Positions 1 through 10,907 of a stretch of DNA of 64,000 nucleotides are shown one piece after another. Each line of letters opens with the position of its first letter. Position 1 is the stretch's first letter. The notes beneath the pieces are model-generated. The model worked only from the letters and a program-made list of their open reading frames with translations, was not told where the DNA came from and made no database searches. A program made the position numbers and the translations under genes. The stretch lies in the NCBI RefSeq assembly GCF_000002425.4, contig NC_037271.1:11912786-11976785 (forward strand), given 5' to 3'. Source of the stretch: Physcomitrium patens (lineage: Eukaryota; Streptophyta; Bryopsida; Funariales; Funariaceae).

Positions 1-164
1 TTGAGTTTCAAGTATTTATTAATTAAGTATAACTTGTGGTTGAACTTTAATTCCAAAGCTATCTAATTTTAGGATTATAAGTTAGATTCATTGATACATT
101 CCTTTCAAGTTCAGCAATATCATAGTTTTTATCTTTTTTAAATAATGATATTTAATATTAAATA

Positions 165-700
165 ACTTGGAAGCTTTTTTGGCAAAGTTTCAATCAATGT
201 ATGGAGAATATGATACAATTTGTATTGCAACCAATAAATTTTTTATTTTTCAACAAGACAATAAATTGATAATATTATATGCTTCATAGTTTTGATAACT
301 TACAATTCATATCAAGTAGAATGATGTTGCACTTGTTAGCCAATTTTTCTATAAATTATAATATGAAGTAAAAAATTTAAAGATCAACTTACATAACTTT
401 CAAAAATTGAGTGAAGCAATTGACTTTGTTGTGAGATGTAACAATTGACTTTTTGAATTTTGATCTAAGAGTTACATAAGTACATCTCAATATTACTTTA
501 ATTCAATGACAATGCCAATATCTTCTCAACACTTACATTTGGAAGTAAAGGATATGCAAATTAATGCAATATTTTTCAAACCTCTTACAAAGCAAAAGAA
601 AACTTATCATTATTAAGAAGGATTGTGCTTATATTATGGAGAATCTAAGTATTGAAGAAAAGAAGTCTAAAAGCTACAAACACTTAGCATCAGTAAGGAT
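165..700 (+). pseudogene. Decayed gag of a CHR-type chromovirus
   Basis: Conceptual translation gives scattered matches to the capsid and nucleocapsid part of the better preserved CHR2 gag at 35.2-37.9 kb. These include a FLAKFQSMYGE-like stretch near 175, a region like KLSEAIDFVVRCNN near 405, and the block MQINAIFFKPLTKQKK followed by a zinc-knuckle remnant (GLCLYYGES) near 555-645. The reading frame is broken by many stops and shifts. No protease follows; the sequence runs into the 3' end of COP. It is an old fragment with no coding ability. Assignment rests on comparison with other copies in this window and is moderate. Confidence 0.45.
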
Positions 701-715
701 TGTAGTCTAAGAGAA

Positions 716-1000
716 GTGTGGAGAAAGATGACTTTTACTTCCAACACTCTTTACTTATAGGTGGTGGTTTGTTCACCAACGAGGCAACTTCCATCCTTTT
801 GATATTACATCCATTTCTACCTCATCCAACTAAATCCTTGATGCCACCACAATAATTTACTTTAATTCTTTACTATCTTTTTACTATTAGTAATATACTA
901 TGCTTAATTTCTATGTAGTTGTAACTAAGCAAGTACTTCTTGATCTTCAATACTCTCACTTTGCTAATATTCAAAAGGCTTTTAATCTTAATCTCTGAAT
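716..1000. other. No gene seen; probable 3' end of COP
   Basis: AT-rich sequence immediately downstream, in the minus-strand sense, of the COP RNase H stop. It would be the 3' untranslated region and possibly part of the 3' LTR. I could not find a TG..CA bounded LTR or a matching partner copy in the window. Confidence 0.3.
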
Positions 1001-2663
1001 CTAGTCATGATGTCTATCCTTCATGAATGTTTTTATAAGCACATCAGTAAGCATGTCATTTGTAATACAATACTTCATACCTATTATTCTATCTTCAATC
1101 TTCTCTTGTATGAAATAATGTTGAACATCAATGTGCTTAGTCCTTGAGTAGTGGTTTGGATTCTTGGTAAATGCAAGACATCCTTGATTATCACACATAA
1201 TGAGAGTTGCTTCTAATTGCACTAGATCAATGTCTTCTAAGAGTTGTCTTATCCAATATGCCTCTATTACACAATGACTTGCTGCCATGTACTCTGCTTC
1301 CATCGTTGATCTTGTAATGATAGGTTGTCTCTTGTAATTCTATGAAATGGCTCCCATTCCAATGAAGAATACATATCCTGTTGTGGATCTTCTATCATTT
1401 GCATCTCCAACCCAATCCGCATCACAATAACCTTACAAGTCAATGTTCTTACCACCAAGGCACAATTTAAAGTCTTTTGTACCTTTTAAGTACCTCAATA
1501 TCCTCTTTACCGTTTTCCAATGCATTGGTCTAGCCTTAGATATGTGTTGGCTTACAATACTCACTACATATGCAAGATCCACTCTTGTGGCCACCATTGC
1601 ATACATGAGTGAGCCTACTACTACTGTATAGAACACTTTGTATCTCACCTTCAATTTATGCAAACTCCTCATCCGTGAGCTTCATCAACTTCAAATTTGT
1701 CTCGAAGGGTGTTCCAATAGGCTTACACTCCTTTATATTGAATCATTTCAACACTTCTTCAATGTACTTGATTTTGCTCATTGTAATGGTCTTGTTATTA
1801 TGATCTCTTACAAATTCCACTCCCAAGCAATAGTGCAACTCTTCCAAATCACTCATCTCATATTCCTTCTCTAATTTGGCCTTCATCCAATCCATCTTTT
1901 CCATATTGTTAGCCAAGATGATCAAATCATCAATATAAAGGATTACAATCAGCAAGAACTCTCTAGATTGCATCACATACAATGAATGATCAGCTTTACT
2001 CCTCACAAATCCTTCATTGACAAAGAAGATGTCAATTTGTTGGTACCATGCCCTTGATGATTGTTTTAATCCATACAAAGATTTCTTCAATTTGCACACA
2101 AGATGTTCTTTGCTTTGGTATACAAATCTTTGAAGTTGATCCATGTAGATGTCTTCTTGTAATTTTCCATTCAAAAAGGCCGTCTTCACATCCATTTGGT
2201 ATATTTTCAAATCCATTGCTGCTCCAATTGCTATAATGATCCTAATGGAGGTGAATTTGGCAATGGGTACATAAGTCCCATTGAAATCAATTCCAACAAC
2301 TTCTCAATATTCTTTTGCATTTAATCTTATCTTGTGCCTCACCACCACATCCATTGCATCTCTTTTAGTCTTAAACACCCACTTAAAACCAACACTAGAT
2401 CGATTTATTGGAAAAGGTACCAATTTCCATATACCATTGTGTATAAGAGATATGTACTCTTCTTCCATAGCCTTCTTCCACTTGATTGCATCTTCACACC
2501 TCATAGCATCACACAAAGATAATGGATTAGCAAAAAGAGCAATATTTGCATATTCTTTACTTACTTGAAGAAAGATGTGATCCTTCCACCATTCGCCACA
2601 TTGCCTTCTTTCTCTCAAAGGATATCTCCTTTCACTTGTAGAAGAACATTCACCTTCTTGCAC
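1001..2663 (-). pseudogene. COP reverse transcriptase-RNase H
   Basis: This is the copia polymerase that would copy element RNA into DNA and degrade the RNA strand. The N-terminal part (2,663-2,304) has the GIWKLVP...VGFKWVFKTK signature. The palm (2,216-1,743) carries YQMDVKTAFLNG, KLKKSLYGLKQSSRAWY and the catalytic LYIDDLII. RNase H follows with CDADWVGDANDRRSTTGY (about 1,425-1,370) and MEAEYMAASH (1,303). At least one frame change lies between 2,304 and 2,216, and further stops occur between 1,672 and 1,303. Several stops (for example NIDL*GYCDADW) fit CAA to TAA changes. The active site is intact but the protein cannot be made. Confidence 0.9.
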
Positions 2664-2845
2664 TCCTTGTTCCTTTCCAACTCTTAAACCTTGTCATTTT
2701 TCACTCAATGATTGTTACTCTTCATCATTATCATCATCTCAATCTTCAACATCTTCATTTCTTTCATTACTGGTTCTAGTAATTGTAGGAGCCTTCATCT
2801 TTTCAACCTTCTTTGGCTTTTATAATTGTAAGAACCTTCATCTTC

Positions 2846-3629
2846 TTATTTCTTTGCTGAATTCAAAGATGTATCTACAAACCTATCATTATTCTTACTT
2901 GGATACATCTCCAAGTGCTCACAAGCACTCTTGTGCTTCAAAAACTCAACATCACGACTTTTGATGAACTTCTTGGTTTCCAAGCACATTAGCCTATATG
3001 CCTTAGTACCTTCACAATAACCAAGAAACACACACTTTCTATCTTTTGTATCAAATTTGGACCTCATACAATTTGGTGTTTTTACATATGCAATGCAACC
3101 AAAGGTTCTCATATGAGAAATGCAAGGTTGTCGCCGACTCCAAGCTTCTTGTGGTGTCATTGATGTAAGAGCACTTCTTGGACACCTATTTCTTGTATAC
3201 ACTACATTCACTACAGCTTCCACCCAGAACTCATAGCCAAGATTTTGAGCATGAAACATGCTCATTGCCATCTTTATAATGGTTTGATTTGCCCTTTCAG
3301 CAACATCATTTTGTTGTGGAGTGTATGGAATTATGGTTTGTCTAGCAATTCCTTCATTCTTCAAATAAACATCAAATTATTTAGACATGTATTCTCTTCC
3401 ATTGTCTATACGCAACACTTTGATCTTGCATTCACTTTCTTTCTCAATAAGTGCTTTAAATTCCTTAAACCTCCAAAAATATTCACTCTTGGCTTTAAGA
3501 ATGTAGATCCAAATCTTTCTCAAATAATCATCAATGAAAGTGAGAAAATACCTTGATCCTCCAATACTTGTGTTCTTCATAGGTCCACATACATCCAAAT
3601 GGACAATCTCCAGTGACTTGGTAGCATAT
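2846..3629 (-). pseudogene. COP integrase, catalytic core and C-terminal part
   Basis: Retroviral-type integrase that would join element cDNA to the chromosome. Reading the minus strand, LDVCGPM and FIDDYLRKIW near 3,600-3,510 hold the first catalytic Asp. RIDNGREYMSK near 3,400 holds the second, and PQQNDVAERAN near 3,310 holds the Glu. Then come the copia-specific MTPQEAW and FGCIAYV blocks. A frame break lies near 3,370. The N-terminal zinc region is displaced to 4,967-5,160 by a solo LTR. Confidence 0.9.
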
Positions 3630-4966
3630 TGTCATGTTGTGGTTCGGCTACTATATGAAAATAATATAATTATGTACTTAATATATACTTTATTAAGTAA
3701 CATGGTGAGACCCATATTAGTAGATTTTAGTTGGTTGTAGAATATAATTTGATTATTACTTTGAGAAGAGGTTGTTTAAAAAGGTTACTATAGAATTTGT
3801 ATAACTTTAATTTCTTTTTGATAGTCGCTTTTAAGATTGGGTTTAATTGATAGTAACTTCTAAATATTTAGAGTCACCTTTGTTAGACATTGGTGATCAT
3901 TGGAAACTTATTTTGGTTCTTTTATTTGATGTTTAGAGCATAAATTATGTAAATCTTATAAGAAAAAGGATTGAAGAAGGATTTTGGTGGAAAAGAGAGT
4001 AATTAGGGCACCAATATAGATGAATGGAGATGGATGATGAAAATCTCTATTCCTATTGATCAAAAATCATGACCAATGGGCTTTGAGGAGGCTGCCCAAG
4101 GCCATATTAGGGATTAGGGTTAGTTTCTTCGAGGCCATTTGAGTTTCAAAGGCTAAGGTCAGAAGGTTTAGGTTCTTCGCTATGGTTTTGGTGCAAGTTT
4201 TGTATGGTTTGGAGTTTATATGAAGGAGATATAAGTGCTCAAAGTTAAGGTATTGATTTGGGAGCTACTGTCACTCCTTTTGGCATAACACATGCGTATG
4301 GACAGCAATTGAGGATCGACGACTGTGATTGAAGAAAGTACTTTTGTAGCTACACTTTTTCTATATTGCTTATAAGATTCCAAGTTGAACTAAAGGAGTT
4401 CTTGGATTTTAAAGTCAGCACATGCAATCTAAGGGTAGTAAGTAATCCGATTTGCCACTGGTTGTCTCTTGAGCTATATCTTGAGCAATTTAACAAGGTT
4501 TTAATTCAAAATTTCAGAAAATGTATAATTTTATGTTAGTAAACTTTGTGCATAATTTTTATGACATTTGGAGTTCGGATTTTTGAGATATAAGAAAAAT
4601 AGTTTTTTAGGTGCTTGTAAATTAGGGTTTAGAGTGCCTGCTAGGATTTCTTAGATACCAAAAGATTGGAAGTGAATTTACAGTTGGTTTTTTTTTTTTA
4701 ATAAAAATTAAGAATGGATTCTACCTATCTTGTATATTTGAAACAAACTGAATAGTTAGATCAATAGTTATGATTTTTTAAAGTTCGAGGCAAGAAAACC
4801 CTTTGCGGGAAAAATGTGTTTTGAAAGGATTTTGTTATACTTGGAGTTTTATACAAAAATAAAGGAGTTTTGGAAGCTAAGACAAGAATCATATAAAGGT
4901 TTAAGCTACACTTTCTATAGTTAGATATCATGTGTATTCCCAGATAGCAAATCATGCCATACGACA
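3630..4966 (+). mobile_element. Solo LTR, S family, copy 1
   Basis: A 1.34-kb block sits between two halves of the COP integrase. It starts TGTCATGTTG and ends ATACGACA, giving short inverted ends. A second copy in the opposite orientation lies at 14,639-15,983, and the two align over their whole length (for example the GGAGGCTGCCC block at 4,088 and its reverse complement near 15,530). There is no coding sequence inside, so I read it as a solo LTR. The target duplication is not clean: I see at best ATAT against ATGT, so ends may be off by a few bases. Confidence 0.75.
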
Positions 4967-5160
4967 ATGTGTTGCTACACTCTTTGGAAATGAGGCTCTT
5001 TGTTGTTTGCCTTATATGCTTCCTTCACATGCAAGTTGTTTTGAATTATTGCTTGTATTGCCAAGATCTAAGCCACTTACCATAGGCTTGAGCTCTCTCA
5101 TGCTCTTCACATTCAAATAGACAAGGCAACGATGCCATATATTCAACTTGTCTTAGTTTG
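4967..5160 (-). pseudogene. COP integrase N-terminal zinc-binding region
   Basis: The minus strand reads IWHRCLVYLNVKSM and then CEGSIYGKQQRASFPK, the usual end of the copia HHCC region just before the catalytic core. The second Cys of the pair appears as Ser. The sequence stops at the solo LTR boundary and the catalytic core resumes at 3,629, so this was once one continuous domain. Confidence 0.8.
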
Positions 5161-5447
5161 TTGTAAATTCAGCAAATACGGCTACCTCCACTTCATTCAC
5201 CTTCTTACAAATGAGGTAGTATAAATTTCCCTCTTTCAAGCCTTTTAAGAACTTGTCTCCACTCAATATTCTTACAAAACATCCTTTTATATCAAATTGA
5301 ACTTTAAAACCTTCCATTACAAGTTTATTCACTGAAAGTAGGTTTTGCTTCATCTTAGGCACATGAAGGACGTTTCTGAATCTGATCCTATTGGTTTGTC
5401 CACTCACAGCTACCTCTACTATAATAGAGCCAATTCCAATAGCTTCA
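5153..5447 (-). pseudogene. COP protease C-terminus and pre-integrase region
   Basis: Translation shows EAIGIGSIIVEVAV, then RIRFRNVLHVPKMKQNLLSVNKL. The latter is a hallmark of copia polyproteins between the aspartic protease and the GAG-pre-integrase domain. The upstream catalytic Asp of the protease is missing because the TAT1 LTR starts at 5,448. Confidence 0.85.
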
Positions 5448-6211
5448 TGTAGAATAGATATTAATTCGTTTTTGAAAGATATTGGTAAAATATATTAATA
5501 GTCCATATAATAAGAAATTCAGGAGGATGGATGAGTGATTTAGTTCTTAAAAGTGATTAATTATAGAATTATGGTTAGAATCTAGAGAATCAAGGGAAAG
5601 TATATAGGAGTTATAGAAGTTAATTAGAATGCCATTGTTGTGATAGTTGTGAGCCGGAGTGAGTTTGGTGCTACCTCTTTTCTTTTGTTTGTTATTTTCT
5701 TTGAATAAGAGGATTGAGAGTTTCTAAATATTGTGAAGTGAATTATGGAATGGAAATGTGATTGGTATTATTTGAGAAGAAGAAAGATTGAATGCTGAAA
5801 TCTGATTGTAGTTCAGCAGAGAGAATGAGTCTGTGTTTGTGTAAAACATCGTAATGTGAATGGCAGTTCTGTGTGAAGAATTCCAGTGATTGGAATGAAG
5901 GTAATTGTGTGCTGAAAGCTATGAGGGCACAGTATTATAGTTGGAGATTATGAGGGTGAATATATTGGTAGAAATAGCAGTTATTGGTATGACTGAATTG
6001 TAATAAGGAAGAGACCGATAAGGTGAAGGAAGAGATTATAGTTTCCTTGTGTGTTCAGATATTGGAAATAGAGACGATATATTCAAGAGGTAATTGATTG
6101 TGTGACTCTAACATGAACGCTTAAGCAACTAGTCATTCCCCATATTTGAATCCCCTTATACGGGTTTATTTCCATTAGATTAATTTAGAATAAATAAAAC
6201 GAGCAATCACA
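5448..6211 (+). repeat. TAT1 5' LTR
   Basis: Starts TGTAGAATAG and ends CAATCACA, 764 bp. Relatives occur at 10,772 (partial), 12,129, 19,544 and 26,511. They share a central block around GAGCCGG..GGTGCTACCTCTT (here 5,652-5,680). The minus-strand COP reading frame stops at its left edge. Confidence 0.85.
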
Positions 6212-6214
6212 TTT

Positions 6215-6232
6215 TGGCACCGCTGTCGGGGA
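6215..6232 (+). promoter_or_regulatory. TAT1 primer-binding site, tRNA-Asp type
   Basis: TGGCACCGCTGTCGGGGA lies three bases after the 5' LTR. From memory of the plant tRNA-Asp 3' end, 15 of 18 positions are complementary. This primer is typical of Athila/Tat-type gypsy elements. Confidence 0.75.
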
Positions 6233-6284
6233 GTGATAATAGCTTTGAGTGTTAGGAATTAATTACCAAACATGTGAGAAAATT

Positions 6285-8458
6285 GGCAATGGAAGATGAT
6301 TTTAGTAGTGTTTGAAGCAAGATTATGGTTAATAAGAACAAGAGCATTGCATCAAGGAAAATAAATCAATTGAGAAAAAGACAAGGAAGAGTGCAAGGAA
6401 GGAACTTTCTTAGAGAGGAAAAAGAATGTAATCTTAAAAAGAAGCATCGATAGAATTGGATTAAACCATGGTTGCAAGCTTGTCAATGAATCCAAACATA
6501 TCAAGAACTGGACAGACTGTTAATTCTACAGTCATATGTACCATTAGAAAAACTACCAAGAATACACACGGAAAATTTTGTTAATATTCTAGCAGAAATT
6601 TTGAGGCCATTAATTGAAAGAGAAGGAGGCGTAGAAGAATTTGGTACTCCATTGGATATTTTTCCAGTTGGGGGTATCGCTGAAACGAGCAATAAAGGCT
6701 CTTCAGATTGGCACAAATTGGTCGCCAATAAAGATAACTATATTGTATTTCAAAATCTGACGTTTTCACCTGTAATTCAACCAATAAAACTAATTGTAAA
6801 AAATAACAGTAAATCGAGGAGCATTGAGAGCTCAAAAATTAGAATAAGGGAAAGTAGAGATTATTTTAAAATGGAGTTTAGCGGAACAAGAAATTCAATG
6901 GCGTCAAGAGGATCAGCCATTCCGATTGCAGTACAAATAGGTGCAATAGGCGATCGTATAACTAGTGTCGCACCACTACCTACTTTTTGGGGATTTTTGG
7001 GTGCGGATCTCGATCAACATTTGTCTCAGTTTCTTACAGCATGTATAGCTAACAATGGCAGAATTGAAGATATTTGGTTGAGATGGCTGCCGGCAACCTT
7101 AAAAGATACGGCGTTTGAATGATATAACCACCAACCAGTGGGTCAATTTTTGAATTGGAAAGCATTGAAGAATGTATTTTTATCTCATTTTTGGCCAATT
7201 GGTTTTGAGGACCGCCTTCGAGAGAGGTTAATGAACAACAAAATGATCCTAGGGGAGGCGGTGGAATCGTACTATGGCCGAGTGGCTGATATACTCAGTA
7301 AGTGGCTAAATATCAGAGGTATTTATCTTATCTATATTAATCAATGGTTTACACCCACCAGAGCTAAAAATGTTTGTAAAGGAAGCTCAATCTGTTACGG
7401 TGGTTGCGTCTCTTAATAGAGCCAAGATTTGGGAGGAATGCTATTATGATGAATTTTTAACTGTGGGAGCTACGATGATTCCAGTTCAAGGTAGATATCA
7501 AAATCCGACTTGGAACAAATCAATAGGTAGTTATCCATGGATGTTAGAAACAGGGGCCAATTCCAATACCAATATTTAAGGGCCAGTTAATGTCACCCTA
7601 TTGCAAGCTATACCACCGAATGTGACAACAGTGTATGCTCCATATTTTTTGTATCAACAATAAACATTCACTACTACAGACATACCAATAATGCCAGCCC
7701 TAAAAGATTCTAATCAAACCTTGTTATTAAATTTGACAAAGAAAATGGAAGAAATGGCCATCAATATGGCCAAAGATAAGAAGAGGAAGCAAAAGCCTAC
7801 GAATACTAGGACCAATGTATGGTACAGCAATTGTAAGGGCCTCAGTCATTCTGTAAAAGAATGCCCCTCACCCTCACAAATAATAGGTCAATGTACATTT
7901 TACGGAGGAAAGCACCTAACAGCAAATTGTTAGAATTGGTAAAGACAACAACAATAATTTAGTAATCAGACTATGATCCCACCAATCCAGTGGAACGTCA
8001 ATCAAGTACAAATGGGAAATACGTTTGGATGGAATGGAAATCAATTTAATTGACAGAATCGAGCATTCAATAACTTTCAAAGTTCCAATTTTAATCAAAG
8101 ATCTGCATCGAATCTCCAGAACTATGGTAATGAGCAGCAGAGGTATCAGCAATATGCTCCACCGACGACATCAAACCAAGTTCCCTCAGTACCAACGGGA
8201 CAACTAGGATCATTTTCTAACCCTATATGGAACAAGCCTAGTAGGTATATACCGGTGGAAGCACCCAATATGCCTGATGGAGGGGCAAGAAGACCACTTT
8301 GTTATTTTCATTGTAGACAGATTAGTCATTATGCCAATGAATGTCCTAATCCAAGGGCCAGTGATGACTATGCTCCAATATGTGGAAATTGTAAGCAGTC
8401 TGGTCATACTTATCAACAGTGCAATGCGCCCTTTAATTATAATAACCGGGACTAGCAA
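6285..8458 (+). pseudogene. TAT1 gag with four zinc knuckles
   Basis: Gag forms the virus-like particle and packages the RNA. The capsid part runs from about 6,540 (EKLPRI, then APLPTFWGFLGADLDQHLSQFL near 6,970) through LPATLKDTAFE and VESYYGRVADILSKW. Downstream are four CCHC-like motifs: YSNCKGLSHSVKEC (7,825), CTFYGGKHLTANC (7,892; position 2 is Tyr), CYFHCRQISHYANEC (8,300) and CGNCKQSGHTYQQC (8,382). Most gypsy gags have one or two. Several stops break the frame, including a TGG to TGA change at FE*YN (7,120), and there is a shift near 7,370. The start is uncertain. Confidence 0.8.
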
Positions 8459-9043
8459 ATGCAAACAAGCCAACCAATGGAGGACAAAGGCCCTGTTCAA
8501 CGAGACTCACCAGTATATTGTATCGAGGTAGTGAACGCAGTGCTTACCAGAGGCCAACAAAAAGATAAGAATCTAATTCAGGACCTGGATGAAGCAATCG
8601 CAGGAGAGCAAGTAGTGCTGTCCATGGGACTAAACAAACCAATATCAAAATTGGAACGTATCCCAATATTGAGACCTCAACAAACTGAAGAACCCTATTC
8701 AGTTCCACGTGCTAATTTTTCGGGACCATCAAGAACGATCTCAACTGACCAACTACCAATACCTGTACAGTCCAATAAAAGATCTTATGCATTAAAGAAA
8801 CCTTTAGTGGTAGAAAAGTTGGCAAAGTTACGAGCGGCAATCCCAATCGCAAAGAAGAAATTGCTACCGAACGGAGTAAAATCGAAACCAATGAAACACA
8901 AAAGAGCATTGGAAATTATTCTCAATATGGAATCATATGACATTCTGAAGGATTTGGATGTTATTCAGCCTTCAATTACAATGAAGCAACTTTTGGCTGT
9001 AGCACTGGAATGTCGATCTATATTGAATTCAGCGCTAATATGA
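8459..9043 (+). pseudogene. TAT1 gag-protease linker
   Basis: A 194-codon open stretch links the last zinc knuckle to the protease. It is proline-rich in the middle (ISTDQLPIPVQ). It ends with a basic block (KSKPMKHKRALEIILNM) followed by YDILKDLDVIQPSITMKQLLAV, a conserved segment just ahead of the protease in TAT2 as well and recognisable in TAT3. It has no known enzymatic motif. Part of this linker, as found in TAT2, resembles sequence inside the GYP6 LTR. Confidence 0.6.
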
Positions 9044-9099
9044 CAAAGATCCCGCACTAAAGAAATTCATGAAGTTAGCTTAGACCCAGATCCACGAGC

Positions 9100-9590
9100 A
9101 TCAATAATCGATGTATCAATTCATGGCATTTTAATTCCAGGGGTACAAGTCGATGGTGGCTCCAGTGTGAATTTAATGAACGTAGATACAATGGAGGACT
9201 TGGATCTAAAGCAATTGCTACCTACGACATTGGTCTTACGAATGATAGATCATAATCGGGTAAAGCCAATCAAAATCTTACAAAATATTGCCATTGTAAT
9301 CGTGGGATTGACATACAAAATTAATTATATTGTATTTCGATTACAGAGTTCTATATTATCGTATCCCATTTTATTAGGCAGACCTTGGTTTTATCAAGCC
9401 AAAGCTAAGAATGATTGGGGCTGAGGCACATTGACAATTAGAAAAGGGCGTGACCAGATTATGTTACAGATGTATCCGATACAATATCATGGAGAATCTC
9501 AATTTCCAGAATCAGAATTTACATCAAACAACGAGAGTCAATCGATTGAGGAAGATGTCGATACTATAAGTTCACTGTAATTTGAGGTAG
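9100..9590 (+). pseudogene. TAT1 aspartic protease
   Basis: Processes the gag-pol polyprotein. The active-site motif reads VQVDGGSSVNLMN (about 9,150), a DGG version of the usual DSG/DTG, followed by LVLRMIDHNRVKP and YPILLGRPWF, the retropepsin C-terminal signature. A TGA follows WG at 9,421. The same DGGSS is present in TAT2 (17,160) and a related DRSSS in TAT3, so DGG is probably native to the family. Confidence 0.8.
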
Positions 9591-9879
9591 GACAAAACAC
9601 TTCAACAGCAAAGGCAGGAGTCTACCAATGTGGAAGTCCCGGTAAATATTTACTGCATCAGGAGGATGCGACTAACTCGGAACATGCTATTGCCGAATGG
9701 ATGAACAATTCCACAGTCAATAGAGTCAGCACATTGGAACCAGATTTGGGTGGTTCCTATATGTCGAATAATACAAGATATTTAGATTAGGAGAAGACAA
9801 TTAAATTAGAGGTTGTTGAAGACCCTATGTCTCAATCCATTAACTTGGGCACCAACAAAATGCCACAGCTAATTAAAAT

Positions 9880-10258
9880 ATATGTCGGTATTATCGATAC
9901 AGAATTGGATGCTTGGAAATAGTTTTTTGTCCATCACAAATCTGCCTTTGCGTCATCATATGCGGATTTGAAAGGGATTCCAATTGACTTGTGTGAGCAC
10001 CAGATTATTTTAGAGGAGGGTGTTATGCCAGTTTGTCAAAGACAACACCGGCTTAACCCAAAATATTCTCTTTTAGTAAAAGAAGAATTGGATAAACTTC
10101 TCGACATGGATTTTATTTATCCTGTTCTGCATAGTGCATGGGTATCGCCAATCGTGATGGTACCGAAGAAGAATGGAAAAATCAGGATATGTTAGGATTT
10201 CCAGAAACTTAATGCGGCCACTAAGAAAGATTACTTCCCATTACCTTTCACGGATAGT
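9880..10258 (+). pseudogene. TAT1 reverse transcriptase, N-terminal part only
   Basis: Matches the fingers region: ILEEGVMPVCQRQHRLNP, KEELDKLLDMDFIYPV, SPIVMVPKKNGKIRIC, then a stop (TAG) at DFQKLNAATKKDYFPLPF. The match to TAT2 ends near 10,258. The next bases (GGTAACATGTTG) match TAT2 only at 19,025, its 3' untranslated region. The palm with the catalytic Asp pair is therefore deleted, not just mutated. Confidence 0.8.
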
Positions 10259-10437
10259 ATAGGTAACATGTTGTTATTATCACCAAGTAGTAAAAGAACA
10301 GGCGTCGGGCACCAGTTAAAGTCATTTTGTGGTGTTGTTTTGGGTTGACTAGAGTGCCATTTTCTTGTATTTCTTGTGTTTTTGAGAGTAGTAGTTCCAA
10401 ATAAAAGTTAATAGTGAAGAGTCAATTATAAGTGTTG

Positions 10438-10771
10438 ATTGAAGATATTTTAGAATGGATGAGTTAGCAACAACAACAATTAGAACTTCGGAATGTCTAG
10501 ATCTTGAAACTAGATGCTCAAGTCTGTGTACTGGCATGAGTATAATGAAGACCTTTCAGCTCAATTGAGGCAGGAGCCGATGGAAGGATTGGAGGAGGAC
10601 GAAGATTTGCAATTGGAACTAGATTTTGTTGAATCTACATTCGATAATGTGGCAAATGATTAATTAGGTGGGCCAGAAGAACTAGTAACTTTGTAGAGAT
10701 TTATAAAGTAGTTTTTAAATAGGAATCAATTGAGTATTTGCGAGGACACTGCACAAATAAGAGTGGAGCTA
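10438..10771 (+). pseudogene. TAT1 extra 3' reading frame
   Basis: After the deleted pol and before the 3' LTR, the translation reads EDILEWMS*QQQQLELRN, then LKLDAQV, a one-base shift, YNEDLSAQLRQEP, an acidic stretch, and VTL*RFIK*FLNRNQL. The same reading frame occurs in TAT2 at 19,204-19,543. The glutamine- and leucine-rich first half looks like a short coiled coil and the middle is acidic. I do not recognise a known domain. The stops after WMS, VTL and FIK sit at the same places in both elements. Confidence 0.55.
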
Positions 10772-10907
10772 TGTAGAATAGATATTAATTCATTTTTGAA
10801 AGATATTGGTAAAATTTATTAATAGTCCATATAATAAGAAATTCAAGAGGATGGATGAGTGATTTAGTTCTTAAAAGTGGTTAATTATAGAATTATGGTT
10901 AGAATCT
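10772..10907 (+). repeat. TAT1 3' LTR, truncated
   Basis: Begins TGTAGAATAG after GAGTGGAGCTA and matches the first part of the 5' LTR at 5,448 nearly base for base up to GGTTAGAATCT. It then stops abruptly where TAT3 sequence starts. Confidence 0.85.

Larger units (their letters stand above)
1001..5447 (-). mobile_element. COP: Ty1/copia retrotransposon remnant, 5' half missing
   Basis: On the minus strand, from right to left, come the protease/pre-integrase region (5,447-5,153), integrase (5,160-2,846, interrupted) and reverse transcriptase-RNase H (2,663-1,001). Integrase preceding reverse transcriptase defines Ty1/copia. The element is split by a solo LTR at 3,630-4,966. It is cut off at 5,447 by the 5' LTR of TAT1. 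Gag and the 5' LTR are not found on the far side of TAT1, so they were lost or lie elsewhere. Frameshifts and stops make it inactive. Confidence 0.9.
5448..10907 (+). mobile_element. TAT1: internally deleted Ty3/gypsy (Tat/Athila-like) element
   Basis: The layout is a 5' LTR (5,448-6,211), a tRNA-Asp-type primer site (6,215), gag with several zinc knuckles, aspartic protease, the first part of reverse transcriptase, an extra 3' reading frame and the first 136 bases of a 3' LTR (10,772-10,907). The reverse transcriptase breaks off near 10,258 and runs directly into 3' untranslated sequence. RNase H and integrase are therefore absent. The 3' LTR is truncated at 10,907, where TAT3 begins. The element would need enzymes from a relative to move. 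Confidence 0.85.

Noticed and set aside
2048..2663. Plus-strand open frames over COP
   Set aside because: They are antisense to recognisable reverse transcriptase motifs on the minus strand.
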